DNA of 64,000 nt from CAVWNR01 sp963756525 (GCA_963756525.1 CAVWNR010000004.1:124001-188000), one strand, 5' to 3'. Positions 16,157-25,225 are shown, counted from the first letter of the stretch. Translations and numbers: made by a program. Notes: generated from the letters alone by a model not told the origin.

Positions 16157-17224
16157 CTAGGGCGCCGTTCGCCGCCCGGCGTTGTCGGCGCTGAGCCGGG
16201 CCAGTTCGGTGGCGAGCCGTCGCAAGGGACGTCGCGAGACCGCGCCCAGCCGGCTCGGGTCGACGTCGAGGTGCCGCTCGAACGCCGACCAGGCCTCGTC
16301 CAGCGCCGGCGCGGCGTCCGCGCCGAGAAGCGCCTGCCGGGTGGCGGTCGCCAACGGCTGGACGATCTCGGCCAGCCGCGGCCCGACGAGCGGCCAGCTC
16401 GCGCGGAAGTCCGCACGACCGATCAAGTCGGTGAACTCGTCGACGAACACGCGCACCCAGCCGGCGATCGGGCCGGCCGCCTCGGCGATCGGCCGCCACG
16501 CCGGCAGTCGCGTTCGGTGGCGGTACCAGAGGGGGTTGACCCGCACCGACCGCTCTGCCGCGGCCAGCTCGCCCGGCAAGGCCCGCGCTGCCTGCTCGTC
16601 CATCGCGGCGTCAGCCGTCGCCTGCTGCAGCGCCGCGTCCGTCGTCGGCGCCTGGCCGAGGGTGCCGCCGACGAGCAGGCTCGCTGCCAACCGGTCGGCC
16701 AGCTCGCCTACTCGGCGCGTCAAGGCCCGGTACGGGTTCGGCGGGAAGAGCAGCGGCGCGAGCAGCAGCGTCACGCCGACGCCCACGGCGGTCTCCCAGA
16801 GCCGGCGCGCCGCATAGGCGTCGGGGTCGGCGTTGGCGAAGACCAACAGCCCGGAGGCGGCGACCTGCGCGTTCAGCGCGCCACCGGCGCCGAGCGTCCA
16901 GCCGATCGCCAACGTCACCGCAAGCACCAGCGCCACCGCCGCCGCGCCGGGATGCAGCACGTGCAGAACCGCGATCCCGGTGGCGAGCCCGGCCACCACG
17001 CCGACCAGCCGGGCCAGCGACACGTTGAACGCCGAGAACGGCTCGTCGCGCAACGCCACCAGCGGCACGATCACCGCGTACACCGGCGGCTGCCGTGCGC
17101 CCAACCAGATGCACAGTTGCCAGCTGACGGCGCCGGCCACGGCGATGCGAGCCAGCTGCGCGCCGTTGCGGCGACGCAGCCCGCGCGACGCCCACGCGGC
17201 CGGCGGGCGGACCCGGACAGCCAT
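16157..17224 (-). CDS. FUSC/aromatic-acid-exporter-like membrane protein
   Basis: This is a 355-residue protein. Six hydrophobic helices fill the first 170 residues (IAVAGAVSWQLCIWLGA, VYAVIVPLVAL, LVGVVAGLATGIAVLHVL, AVALVLAVTLAIGWTLG, ASGLLVFANA, TAVGVGVTLLLAPLLFP), followed by a cytoplasmic helical half. This half-size arrangement, with PPNPYRALTRRVGELADRLA after the membrane part, is typical of FUSC-family proteins in actinobacteria. Relatives export aromatic acids in proteobacteria; the actinobacterial role is unclear. It starts six bases after the stop of the BAAT-like gene, so the two are probably co-transcribed. Confidence 0.7.
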   Translation of the reverse strand: MAVRVRPPAAWASRGLRRRNGAQLARIAVAGAVSWQLCIWLGARQPPVYAVIVPLVALRDEPFSAFNVSLARLVGVVAGLATGIAVLHVLHPGAAAVALVLAVTLAIGWTLGAGGALNAQVAASGLLVFANADPDAYAARRLWETAVGVGVTLLLAPLLFPPNPYRALTRRVGELADRLAASLLVGGTLGQAPTTDAALQQATADAAMDEQAARALPGELAAAERSVRVNPLWYRHRTRLPAWRPIAEAAGPIAGWVRVFVDEFTDLIGRADFRASWPLVGPRLAEIVQPLATATRQALLGADAAPALDEAWSAFERHLDVDPSRLGAVSRRPLRRLATELARLSADNAGRRTAP

Positions 17225-17229
17225 CCGAC

Positions 17230-17646
17230 TTACCGCAGTGCGTCGCCCAGGAATGCCAACACCGCGTCCCAGCTGGCCCGCTGCGCGCGTGCGACGCCCT
17301 GCGGGCTGCCGCCGGAGATCAGCGCGTCGTTGCGAGTGGCCGCGCTGTCGCCGGCGCCGTCCTGCGCCGTGACGGTGACCTGGTAGCGCAGGTCGGTGTC
17401 CGGGGCGGTAAACGCGACCGGCACCGCGCCGTCGTCGGCGAAGGCCATGTCCCACCACGGGCGCTCGGCGTCGTGGAACCGCAGGGCGCCGTCCGCGTCG
17501 AGCGGGTAGCTTCCCGCCGATCGCCAGCGGTGCCCGGCGGCATCGGTGGTGACGATCTCCAGCCGCACCGGCCCCCGCGCCCCGGGAACGAGCACGCGCG
17601 GCACGACGTCCACCCGGCCCGCAGCTGGCTCGACGATCAGCTCCAT
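17230..17646 (-). CDS. BAAT-type acyl-CoA thioester hydrolase lacking its catalytic domain
   Basis: The 138-residue product starts as a beta-sandwich resembling the N-terminal domain of acyl-CoA thioesterase/BAAT proteins (PRVLVPGARGPVRLEIVTTD, WRSAGSYPLDADG, WWDMAFADDGAVPVAFTAPD). It then jumps at about residue 105-110 to GGSPQGVARAQRASWDAVL, which looks like the very last helix of an alpha/beta hydrolase of that family. The roughly 250 residues carrying the Cys/Ser-Asp-His triad are missing. Either an in-frame deletion or a genuine reduced form is possible. It is linked to the FUSC-like gene and divergent from the SagB-like gene. Confidence 0.5.
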   Translation of the reverse strand: MELIVEPAAGRVDVVPRVLVPGARGPVRLEIVTTDAAGHRWRSAGSYPLDADGALRFHDAERPWWDMAFADDGAVPVAFTAPDTDLRYQVTVTAQDGAGDSAATRNDALISGGSPQGVARAQRASWDAVLAFLGDALR

Positions 17647-17719
17647 GTCAGCCGTGTCTACCGCAAAGCGCGTCCTCGATCCACGCGGCGGGTGGCTGAC
17701 CGGCGATACAGTCACGCGC

Positions 17720-19156
17720 GTGGCGGGGGAGACGGCGACGCAGCTGCTGCATCGGCTGACGTCGTACGAGCCGAACCGGGACTGGACCGATCCGATCGCC
17801 GACCTGCGAGTTGTGCAGGACCTCGTCGTGAACGACTTCGACCGGCTGCCCCGCTTCTACAAGGAGTACGGGCGCGATCTGCCGCGGCGTGCCTTGCCGC
17901 GCGACTGGCCCGAGCCTGCTCTTCCGGCAACCCGGGTGTTGGCCGGCGCGGTCGACGTGCCGGTGAGCGATATCGACCTGCCGGCGTTGTCGCGGCTGCT
18001 GTTTCTCTCGGCCGGCGTGACGCGGACGGCCGAGCGTCGCGGGCGGCGATTCCTGTTCCGTGCCGCCGGCTCGGCCGGCGCGCGATTCCCGCTGGAGCTC
18101 TACGTAGCCGTGCCGGATGGGACGTCGCTGCCGGCGGGCGTGCACTGGTACGACCCGGCCGATCATGCCCTCGTGCAGGTCGGTCCCGCCCCGGACGGTG
18201 GTGCGCCGACGGTCGTGCTGACCGGGGTGCCCTGGCGAACCGGGTGGCGCTACCGCGAACGCGGCTTCCGGCACATCTACTGGGACGCGGGGACGATGCT
18301 CGCCCAGCTGCTCGCGGCGGCCGACTCCGCCGGCATTGTTGCCCGGCTCTACACCCGGTTCCCGGACGGCGCGGTGGCCGACCTGGTCGGCGCGCACGGC
18401 CGGCAGGAGTTTCCGGTGGCGCTGGTCGGGCTGGGCGCGGGTGATCCGGGGCTGACCGCCGGCGGGCCGGCGGCGCGCGGTCTCCTGGACGAGGACGCCG
18501 TCGAGTTCCCGCTGGTCACGTCCGCCCAGCGCGCCGGCTTCCTCGAGAGCCTCGACGCCGAGGTGCCCCGCGGCGCACCGGTACCGGCCGCCGGCGGCGC
18601 GCGGGCGACGTTGGACGAGATCGTGCTGCGACGCGGCTCGACCCGGCTCATGGACCCGGGCCGCTCGGTGCCCAGGTCCTGGCTCGTCGACTCGATGGCC
18701 GCCGCGATGCGCGGTGTCGACGTGCCGCACTGGGTGGCCGTCAGCGCAGTAGACGACCTCGAGCCTGGCCTCTACAAATGGCCTGCCCTCACCGCACCGA
18801 TTCGCACCGGCAACCTGCGCGCGGAGCTGTATCGGGTTTCGCTCGAGCAGGGTCTGGCCCGCGACGCCGCCTTCGTCGTGATCTCCGCGGTCGAGCTCTG
18901 CGGTGTCGACGACCGCCGATACCGCGAGGTGCAACTCCTCAGCGGCGTTGTCGAGGGGCGACTCCATCTCATGGCCTACGCTCTGGGCGCTGGTGCGTCC
19001 GGCATGACGTTCCAGGACTCCGACATCGCGGACCTGCTCGGGCAAGATCTGGCCTGCCTGCTCTGGACATGCGTCGGCGTCGCCGAGTACCAGGGCAGGC
19101 GCGGCGGCCGGCCCGGTGCGCCGACGGCCATCGGCATGGTCAAGGCGCCGCGCTGA
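17720..19156 (+). CDS. SagB/ThcOx-type two-domain nitroreductase-fold protein
   Basis: The protein has 478 residues and two nitroreductase-like repeats. The first has LPALSRLLFLSAGVTR, LELYVAVPD, HIYWDAGTMLAQLLAAAD; the second has LDEIVLRRGSTRLMD, FVVISAVELCGVDDRRYREV and LMAYALGAGASGMTFQDSDI. This tandem arrangement is typical of the SagB/ThcOx dehydrogenases that use FMN to oxidise azolines or related groups. No YcaO cyclodehydratase or precursor peptide gene is visible nearby, so a free-standing FMN oxidoreductase is likely. GTG at 17720 is the start. It ends 39 bp before repeat copy 1. Confidence 0.75.
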   Translation: MAGETATQLLHRLTSYEPNRDWTDPIADLRVVQDLVVNDFDRLPRFYKEYGRDLPRRALPRDWPEPALPATRVLAGAVDVPVSDIDLPALSRLLFLSAGVTRTAERRGRRFLFRAAGSAGARFPLELYVAVPDGTSLPAGVHWYDPADHALVQVGPAPDGGAPTVVLTGVPWRTGWRYRERGFRHIYWDAGTMLAQLLAAADSAGIVARLYTRFPDGAVADLVGAHGRQEFPVALVGLGAGDPGLTAGGPAARGLLDEDAVEFPLVTSAQRAGFLESLDAEVPRGAPVPAAGGARATLDEIVLRRGSTRLMDPGRSVPRSWLVDSMAAAMRGVDVPHWVAVSAVDDLEPGLYKWPALTAPIRTGNLRAELYRVSLEQGLARDAAFVVISAVELCGVDDRRYREVQLLSGVVEGRLHLMAYALGAGASGMTFQDSDIADLLGQDLACLLWTCVGVAEYQGRRGGRPGAPTAIGMVKAPR

Positions 19157-19195
19157 CGCAGCAGCAGCATCGATCCCCGGCTGATCTAAAGTTAG

Positions 19196-19242
19196 TTGAT
19201 GTTGGAGTTGTGGCGGATATTCCGCCACAAGTCCAACATCAA
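19196..19242. repeat. 47-bp palindromic repeat, copy 1
   Basis: A near-perfect palindrome. The outer arms are TTGATGTTGGA and TCCAACATCAA, the inner arms TTGTGGCGGA and TCCGCCACAA, around a TAT-centred middle. It shares length and most positions with copies at 48938 and 52455. It lies between the SagB-like gene end and the small ORF at 19291, so it could be a transcribed hairpin acting as terminator or mRNA stabiliser, or a REP/MITE-like mobile palindrome. Confidence 0.9.
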
Positions 19243-19290
19243 GACCCCGGGGAGTACTACCCGGGGGACTACGTCGAGAGGGAGGTCGCC

Positions 19291-19509
19291 GTGAGCGAGC
19301 CGCAGGAGACCAGCGCCAACATCGAGTCGCTGGCGCACAGTGGTGGCGAGCCGGACCCGATCCACAACCGCGAGCAGGACCGGCGTACCGGCTCGGATGT
19401 CGGCGGCCCGGCACAGACCTCGCAGGCCGCGACCGAAGAGGCGCTGACCGGGACGAGCAGCGTGGGCGCCGAGGACCAGCCGGACGATCAGGCGAGGAAC
19501 CCGCTGTAA
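19291..19509 (+). CDS. Small hydrophilic protein of unknown function
   Basis: The product has 72 residues, without Cys, Trp, Phe or Tyr, rich in Asp, Glu, Gln, Ser and Thr, and likely disordered (SGGEPDPIHNREQDRRTG, QAATEEALTGTSS). The GTG start follows GGGAGG at ideal spacing, which is the best evidence that it is translated. The family is not recognised. It follows repeat copy 1 and converges on a SRPBCC gene. Confidence 0.6.
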   Translation: MSEPQETSANIESLAHSGGEPDPIHNREQDRRTGSDVGGPAQTSQAATEEALTGTSSVGAEDQPDDQARNPL

Positions 19510-19539
19510 CGGGCGCGCTTCGCGGGGCGCCTCGCCGGG

Positions 19540-19932
19540 TCAGACCCCGGTGTCGGTGAGCAGCGCCAACCGGGAGAGCGCCTCCTCGAGGGCCTGCTGG
19601 ATCTGCTCGTCGGCGGCGCCTGCGGTGCTGAGGGTAGCGAGCACGCCAGTGACGCCGTCGCCGTCGTCGTGCAGCTGCATCTGACCGTGGTAGTCGTCGG
19701 GCCCTTCGGCCCCCCAGTCGACGACGAGCCCATTGGCGTCGACGTTCATCCACCCGTCTGCCTCGACCTGCCGGTCACCGACCTCGGCGACCACGTGCAA
19801 CTTGTCCTCGCCCGCCGGGGCGACGGAGACGATTCCCGGCACGTAACGGGTCAGGTTTTCCGGGTCGACGAGATAGTCGAACACCTGCCGCGCGGGGGCG
19901 CGAGTCTGCACGGTTGCCCGATAGTCCGCCAT
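19540..19932 (-). CDS. SRPBCC (CoxG/START-like) family protein
   Basis: This 130-residue protein fits the helix-grip fold. YRATVQTRAPARQVFDYLVD is strand one and the first helix, NLTRYVPGIVSVAPAGED follows, then a run of beta strands, and the long C-terminal helix is IQQALEEALSRLALL. The pocket would hold a lipid or polyketide-like ligand, but which one is unknown. The ATG at 19932 is preferred because AGAAGG lies eight bases upstream; a GTG at 19941 overlaps that site. It is divergent from the TfoX-like gene. Confidence 0.75.
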   Translation of the reverse strand: MADYRATVQTRAPARQVFDYLVDPENLTRYVPGIVSVAPAGEDKLHVVAEVGDRQVEADGWMNVDANGLVVDWGAEGPDDYHGQMQLHDDGDGVTGVLATLSTAGAADEQIQQALEEALSRLALLTDTGV

Positions 19933-20049
19933 CGTGATCACCTTCTACGCGGTTCGGCTGCGCGCTGCGCCGCCGAGGCCGACAAGTGTCGCGGCTGACC
20001 GCTCCGGTACCCGGGACGCGGCGACCGCAAACCCGGCACACTGTGCTGC

Positions 20050-20382
20050 ATGGCCTACGACGAGGGCTTGGCGGAGCGTCTGCGTGAGCTGCTCGGTGAC
20101 GAGCGGGGCGTCACGGAGAAGCGGATGTTCGGCGGGTTGGCGTTCCTGGTGCACGGCAACATGGCGGTGAGCGTGAGCGGCCGGGGCGGGTTGATGGTTC
20201 GCGTCGACCCGACGACATCCGACGACCTGCTCACCGACGGTGTCGAACTCGTCGAGATGCGCGGCCGGTTGATGCCCGGATGGCTGCGGGTGCGCGACAC
20301 GCGGATCGAGACCGACGAGCAGCTGCGGGAGTGGCTCGGCCGGGGCATCGCGTTCGCCCGCTCCTTGCCGCCCAAGCGTTGA
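20050..20382 (+). CDS. TfoX/Sxy N-terminal domain protein
   Basis: This 110-residue single-domain protein has the TfoX-N signature EKRMFGGLAFLVHGNMAV near residues 23-40, preceded by a helix (LAERLRELLGD) and followed by LMVRVDP and LMPGWLRVRD. In gamma-proteobacteria TfoX/Sxy drives competence genes, but the short actinobacterial forms have no proven role. It stands alone, convergent with the methyltransferase gene ten bases away. Confidence 0.8.
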   Translation: MAYDEGLAERLRELLGDERGVTEKRMFGGLAFLVHGNMAVSVSGRGGLMVRVDPTTSDDLLTDGVELVEMRGRLMPGWLRVRDTRIETDEQLREWLGRGIAFARSLPPKR

Positions 20383-20391
20383 CCGCAGCCG

Positions 20392-21153
20392 TCAACCGGC
20401 ACGCGTCAAGTGCGTCGTCAGCTGCATGAATCGAAACGTCGACGGTGACCCGGTCACGGCGCGGTAGGCGGTCATCACGTCCGTCATGAATGCCTCGGTG
20501 GCACCCGCGGGCAGCCGAGACGTCCATGCGTCGAACCCGACGGTGGCCCAACGACGGAATTCTTCTGCGCTGCCGAAGTCCCAGCTGAGGTCGTCGACGC
20601 GCAGGTCGACGACCCGGCACCCGGCGGCCTCGGCGAGATCCTGGTAGGTCCGCGGATCCGGGTGCCGGAAGGGGGCGGAGAAGCCCGCGAAATCGGACCG
20701 CCAGGCCGGCGCGACCGTGACGTCCATGGCGACGTGTTCCAGGCTGGGCCGCGGTCCCGCGCAGACCAGCACGAGGAAGGCGCGCCCGCAAGGATGCAGC
20801 GCACTCGCGACCTGACGCAGGGCGCCCGCCTGGTCCATCACCCAATGCAAGGCATTGAACGAGACCACGACGTCGAACGCCTCGTGAAATGGCAGGCGAG
20901 TCGCATCCGCCAGGCAGAAGCCGATCCGCCGTCCCGATGGCGCGACGGCGAGCATCCCCGGCGACGGGTCGATTCCGACCACCACCGCGTCCGGCAAACG
21001 GTCCGCGAGTTGCGCGGTTATCCGGCCGTCACCGCAGCCGATATCCAGGACGCTGCCCGCGCCGGTCAGGTCGACGCCGTCCAACGCGCGATCGGCCAGC
21101 CATTCCTGCAGGCTGCTGACTCGGCGGTACTCCGCGCCGTTCCAATTGGTCAC
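20392..21153 (-). CDS. SAM-dependent class I methyltransferase
   Basis: The product has 253 residues. Motif I is VLDIGCGDG at 35-43. VVGIDPSPGMLAVA is motif II, FCLADATRLPF is motif III, and FDVVVSFNALHWVMDQAGAL is the motif IV/post-motif typical of trans-aconitate 2-methyltransferase-like enzymes (LHWV). The substrate is likely a small carboxylic acid but this is inferred from the motif only. The start is taken as GTG at 21153 (VTNWNGAEYRR). An ATG further upstream at 21192 lies inside the hairpin at 21184-21232 and would add an unlike Pro/Gly-rich head. Confidence 0.75.
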   Translation of the reverse strand: MTNWNGAEYRRVSSLQEWLADRALDGVDLTGAGSVLDIGCGDGRITAQLADRLPDAVVVGIDPSPGMLAVAPSGRRIGFCLADATRLPFHEAFDVVVSFNALHWVMDQAGALRQVASALHPCGRAFLVLVCAGPRPSLEHVAMDVTVAPAWRSDFAGFSAPFRHPDPRTYQDLAEAAGCRVVDLRVDDLSWDFGSAEEFRRWATVGFDAWTSRLPAGATEAFMTDVMTAYRAVTGSPSTFRFMQLTTHLTRAG

Positions 21154-21183
21154 TGTCGGTCGCCACCCCCCCGCCCTGTCGGG

Positions 21184-21232
21184 CGTGATCATGTTCTTTG
21201 TGCAGGATTCCTGCCCGAACTACATGATCACG
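21184..21232. repeat. Two-part hairpin in a divergent promoter region
   Basis: The outer arms are CGTGATCATGT and ACATGATCACG (perfect), followed by a 7/7 internal loop and perfect inner arms GCAGG and CCTGC around ATT. It lies between the methyltransferase and YihY genes, which point away from each other, so it is not a shared terminator. It may be a REP-like element, or an operator in which each arm is itself symmetric (TGATCA). Confidence 0.7.
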
Positions 21233-21296
21233 ACGCGGGGCCCGAGGCGAGGATGCCGCTGCTTAGCCGCGTCGTCGCGGCGGGTACAGAAGCGCC

Positions 21297-22301
21297 GTGG
21301 AGTACCTGCGCCGGATCATGGGCCGGCTCGACCGCTGGCAGCGGCGGACGCGGGGGGCCGGCGTGCCCTACGCGGTGGTCAAGAAGTTCAGCGACGACCA
21401 CGCCAACCTGCTCGTGGTGGCGCTGGCCTGGTACGGCTTCACCGCGATCTTCCCGCTGCTGCTCGTGGTGGTCACCGTCTTCGGGTTCATCGGCGCAGAG
21501 TCGATCGGCACCGGAATCATCAGCACGCTGCACAAGTTCCCGGTGATCGGCTCGAGCTTCAACCCGGAGAGCAGCACCACCCTGCACGGCAGCGTGCCGG
21601 CAATCATCATCGGCCTGATCGGCCTGCTATACGGCGCGCAGGGCGTGATGCAGACCGCGCAGCAGGCCATGGCGTCGGTGTGGGACATCCCGCAGGTGGA
21701 GCGAACCGGCTTTCTTCCGCGGCTCGCGCGCAGCCTGCTCGGCCTGCTGACCATCGGCGCCGCGTTCGTCGTCAACGCCTTCACCACCACCTACGCCACC
21801 GGCGGGACAGGCAGCTACGCCGTTCGGGTTCCGGTGATCGCCGCCCTGGTCCTGGTCAACATCGGGTTCTATTTCGCCAGCTTCACCGTGCTGACCGCGA
21901 AGGGAGTGCCGGCGAAGAGCCTGCTGCCGGGCGCAATCGTCGCCGCGCTCGGGTTCACGCTGCTGATCACCGTCGGCACCGGGCTGATGACCCACCAGCT
22001 CAAGCACGCCTCGGCGACCTACGGAGCGTTCGGCTCGGTCATCGGCATCGTGACGTTCCTGCTGCTGCTGGCCAAACTCACCATGTACGCCGCCGAGCTC
22101 AATCCGGTGCTGGCCCGGTCGCTGTACCCTCGCGCGCTGCCGCTCGGTGGCGAGCCCACCCGCGCCGACCGGCAGGCGCTGCACGACATTGTCCACGCCG
22201 AGCAGCGCACGCAAGACCAGGCGATCGGTGTCGGTTTCGCGCCGGACGCGGATACCCAGGCGGCGTCCGACGCCAGCCAGCACGAGAAGCGACCAAGCTG
22301 A
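21297..22301 (+). CDS. YihY/BrkB family membrane protein
   Basis: This is a 334-residue polytopic protein of the YihY (virulence factor BrkB) family. ALAWYGFTAIFPLLLVVVTV is the first helix with the family hallmark, IIIGLIGLLYGAQGVMQTAQ follows, and YGAFGSVIGIVTFLLLLAKL and MYAAELNPVL are the conserved end. It has six helices and both ends in the cytoplasm. Members are often called RNase BN by old mis-annotation; the real function is unsettled. The C-terminal 60 residues are hydrophilic. The GTG at 21297 is the start. Confidence 0.85.
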   Translation: MEYLRRIMGRLDRWQRRTRGAGVPYAVVKKFSDDHANLLVVALAWYGFTAIFPLLLVVVTVFGFIGAESIGTGIISTLHKFPVIGSSFNPESSTTLHGSVPAIIIGLIGLLYGAQGVMQTAQQAMASVWDIPQVERTGFLPRLARSLLGLLTIGAAFVVNAFTTTYATGGTGSYAVRVPVIAALVLVNIGFYFASFTVLTAKGVPAKSLLPGAIVAALGFTLLITVGTGLMTHQLKHASATYGAFGSVIGIVTFLLLLAKLTMYAAELNPVLARSLYPRALPLGGEPTRADRQALHDIVHAEQRTQDQAIGVGFAPDADTQAASDASQHEKRPS

Positions 22302-22330
22302 AATCGCGAGCAGCGTCCCGGAGACGCTGA

Positions 22331-23665
22331 TCATCCGGCTGCTCCGGCCAGGGCCTCGTCGAGAATGTCGAGGCCCAGCGCCACTTCTTCCTCGGTTGAC
22401 GTCAGCGGTGGAGCGATCCGGAAGACGCCGCCCATGCCGGGCAGCTGGACGATGTTCATGTGCAGGCCGAGCTCGAGGCAGCGGGCGGTGACGAGCGCGC
22501 CCAGCCGGTCGGAGCTCTGCTTGGTGTCGCGGTCCTCGACGAGCTCGAGGCCGACGAGCAGGCCGCGGCCGCGTACGTCGCCGATGATGTCGTGCTTGCC
22601 GGCGAGCGCGCGCAGCCCGTCGGCGAGGTAGCTGCCGAGCTCCCGGGCGCGCCGATCAAGGCCGTCGCGCTGCAGGACGTCGAGCACCGTGTTACCGACC
22701 GCGGCCACCAGCGGATCGGAGACGTGCGTGGTGAAGAACAGAAAGCCCCGCTCGTGTGCGGCCTGCTCGATCTCGCTGCTGGTGACCACGGCGGCGAGCG
22801 GCAGCCCGGCGCCGAGCGTCTTGGAGAGGGTGAGGATGTCGGGCACCACGCCGTCGCGCTGGAACGCGTACCAGTCGCCGGTACGGCACAGGCCGGTCTG
22901 CGCCTCGTCGAGGATGAGCAGCATCCCGCGTTCCCGGCACTTGCCCTGCAAGGCCGTGAGGTACCCAGGTGGCGGGTCGATGACGCCACCCGAGCTGAGG
23001 ATCGGTTCCACGATGCACGCCGCGAGACTGCCGACCGACTGCGCGTCGACCAGGTCGAACGCGTAGTCGAGCTGGCGCCGCCAGTCCAGCTCGCCGTCGG
23101 CGGTGGCGAAGTCGGGACGGTAACGGTTGGGCACCGGGATGGCGAAGTTGCCCGGTGCCGCCGGACCGTATCCCTTGCGGCCCGAGCTGTAGGTGGCATT
23201 CGCCGCGGCCAGGGTCATGCCGTGCCAGGAACGGGCGAAGGAGACGATCTCGTGTTTGCCGGTGACGAGCTTCGCCATCCGGATCGCGGCCTCGTTCGAC
23301 TCGGCGCCGGTGGTAAGCAGCAGCACCTTCTCCAATGGGGCGGGGAGCGTGCCCACCAGCCGGTCCGCGAGCTCGACGACCGGGCGGCTGAGCATGCCGC
23401 TGAACAGGTGATCGAGCTTGCCGATCTGCTCGCGCACGGTCCGCACGACGTCCGGATGCGAGTGGCCGAGGATCGCACTCATCTGCCCCGAGGTGAAGTC
23501 GAGAATCCGCCGACCGGACGCCGTCGTCAGGTAGCTCCCCGACGCAGATTCGATGATCTCCGAGGTGAAGCCGCCGGCCCCGGAGTAGCGCACCAGGTGC
23601 CGCTCGGCACTGCGCCAGAAGGCATCGTCGTCGGTGGGCTGCTCCAGATGCGCGGCGGTGACCAT
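22331..23665 (-). CDS. dgdA: 2,2-dialkylglycine decarboxylase (class III aminotransferase fold)
   Basis: This is a 444-residue PLP enzyme. It follows the Burkholderia cepacia DgdA sequence pattern almost throughout: DFTSGQMSAILGHSHPD (with the key Gln61), KLDHLFSGMLSRPVVELA, TGAESNEAAIRMAKLVTGK, SWHGM, ILDEAQTG (Asp253 binding the pyridine nitrogen), and LSKTLGAGLPLAAVVTS with the PLP lysine at 282. The enzyme decarboxylates dialkylglycines such as 2-aminoisobutyrate and transaminates pyruvate to alanine. The start is the ATG at 23665. No DgdR-like regulator is next to it. Confidence 0.85.
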   Translation of the reverse strand: MVTAAHLEQPTDDDAFWRSAERHLVRYSGAGGFTSEIIESASGSYLTTASGRRILDFTSGQMSAILGHSHPDVVRTVREQIGKLDHLFSGMLSRPVVELADRLVGTLPAPLEKVLLLTTGAESNEAAIRMAKLVTGKHEIVSFARSWHGMTLAAANATYSSGRKGYGPAAPGNFAIPVPNRYRPDFATADGELDWRRQLDYAFDLVDAQSVGSLAACIVEPILSSGGVIDPPPGYLTALQGKCRERGMLLILDEAQTGLCRTGDWYAFQRDGVVPDILTLSKTLGAGLPLAAVVTSSEIEQAAHERGFLFFTTHVSDPLVAAVGNTVLDVLQRDGLDRRARELGSYLADGLRALAGKHDIIGDVRGRGLLVGLELVEDRDTKQSSDRLGALVTARCLELGLHMNIVQLPGMGGVFRIAPPLTSTEEEVALGLDILDEALAGAAG

Positions 23666-23802
23666 CCCGCCACGCTACGCGCCGACAAAGCAGCTCGAAG
23701 AGCTACCGGAACTCAGACAACGTCTGCTCCCACATACTGAAATCCCTTTGTTTGCAGGCGAAATCGTGGACAGGTTGGTCAGACGGTGATAGACTCGCAC
23801 AC

Positions 23803-25165
23803 ATGTTCGACGAGGGCGAGCGGGAGCCGCCGCCGTTGACCGAGGCGGAGATCTTCGACGCGCCGGACGCGGCGGCGGCTTACCTGGCCGGGTTGCGCCC
23901 GGGTGGGGCGGATGGTGCGGCGCTGCGGCTGCTGGACCCGAGCGCGCTGTCGGCGGCGGGGCGGGTGGATGCGCTGGTAGCCATCGAAAAGCAGTTGGCC
24001 TGGCTGGCCGGGGTGCAGCAGCGGCTGCTGGCCGGGATGCTGGCCGACCCGCTCACCCCGGACGATCCGCATGATGCGCTCGGTGCGTTGGAGCGCGGCT
24101 GGGTGCGCGAGGAGGTGGCCTGCGCGCTGCGGCTGCCGGCCGGGTCCGCGCAGGCCCGGCTGGTTGTGGCCCATGATCTGGTGCACCGCCTGCCGGCCAC
24201 CCTGCGGAAGCTCGAGGACGGTGCGATCAGCCTGCGGCACGCGGAGACCCTGGCCGAGGCGGTGGCCGGGCTGGACCAGTCCGCCGCGGCGGCCATCGAG
24301 GCGGCGGTGCTGGACAAGGCAGCCGAGCAGACCCTGCCGGCGTTTCGCCGCTCGGTCGCCCGCGCCGTGGCGACCGCCGACGCGCGCCGGGCCGCGGAAC
24401 GCCGGGAGCACGGCATGGCGCGGCGGCGGGTGAGCGTGCGCCCGGTCGGCGACGGGATGGCCGAGCTGTGGGCGCTGCTGCCCGCCGAAGGCGCCGCCAC
24501 GATCATCGCCGCGGTGACCGCGCTGGCCGCCGAGACCGCCCGCGGCGACGAGCGCACCGCCGAGCAGCGCCGCGCCGACGCGCTGGTCGACCTGGGCGTC
24601 GCGGCGCTGCACGACCCGCTGCTCCCGAAAGCGCAAGGGCTGCGCCCGTGCATCCAGGTGACGGTGGCGCTGTCCACCCTGCTCGGCTGCGACGAGCAGC
24701 CCGGAGAGCTGACCGGGTACGGCCCCATCCCCGCCGCCGTCGCCCGGCGGATCGCCGCCGACCCCACCGGCACCTGGCGGCGACTGGTCACCGACCCGCT
24801 GTCCGGACGGCTGCTCGACTACGCCCGCAGCGTCTACCGGCCGCCGGCCGATCTGGCCGACTTCGTCATCGCCCGCGACCAGACGTGTACCTTCCCCGGC
24901 TGCGCCCTCCCGGCGCACCGCTGCGACCTCGACCACGAGGCGCCCTACGACGACCGGCGGGCCCACCGCCGAACCGAACCTCGCCGCCATGTGCCGAAGA
25001 CACCACCGGGCCAAACACGAAGCCGGCTGGTCGGTGCACCGCGACCCGCACACCCGCGTCTCGAACTGGACCAGCCCCACCAGCCACACCTACCGATCCG
25101 AGCCGCCGCCACTGCCCGCCGACCGCACAACGACAGCCGCACAAGCCGACCCACCGCCATTCTGA
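23803..25165 (+). pseudogene. 13E12/DUF222 HNH endonuclease-like gene, frameshifted in the HNH motif
   Basis: The first 385 or so residues are a normal DUF222/13E12-repeat protein (ERGWVREEVACALRLPAG; AARGDERTAEQRRADALVDL), ending in FPGCALPAHRCDLDHEAPYDD, the first half of the HNH site. Near 24955 the frame breaks. One base over, it resumes as GPTAEPNLAAMCRRHHRAKH, then EAGWSVHRDPHTRVSNW, and ends with TGA at 25163-25165. The Asn and second His of the nuclease are thus out of frame, so the product as read would be inactive. A single-base sequencing error would look the same. Confidence 0.7.
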
Positions 25166-25225
25166 CCTGATCTTTCAGCCGCTGGTGTTGTGGGCTTCGC
25201 CGGTGGGGTGCGGTGACGCGGGAAT

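Noticed and set aside
17720..19156. A thiazole/oxazole-modified peptide cluster round the SagB-like gene
   Set aside because: No YcaO, E1-like or precursor peptide gene is adjacent; the small protein at 19291 has no Cys and few heterocyclisable runs with a leader.
17648..19753. 701-codon minus-strand frame across the SagB-like gene
   Set aside because: It has no motifs, crosses three real genes and has shadow composition.
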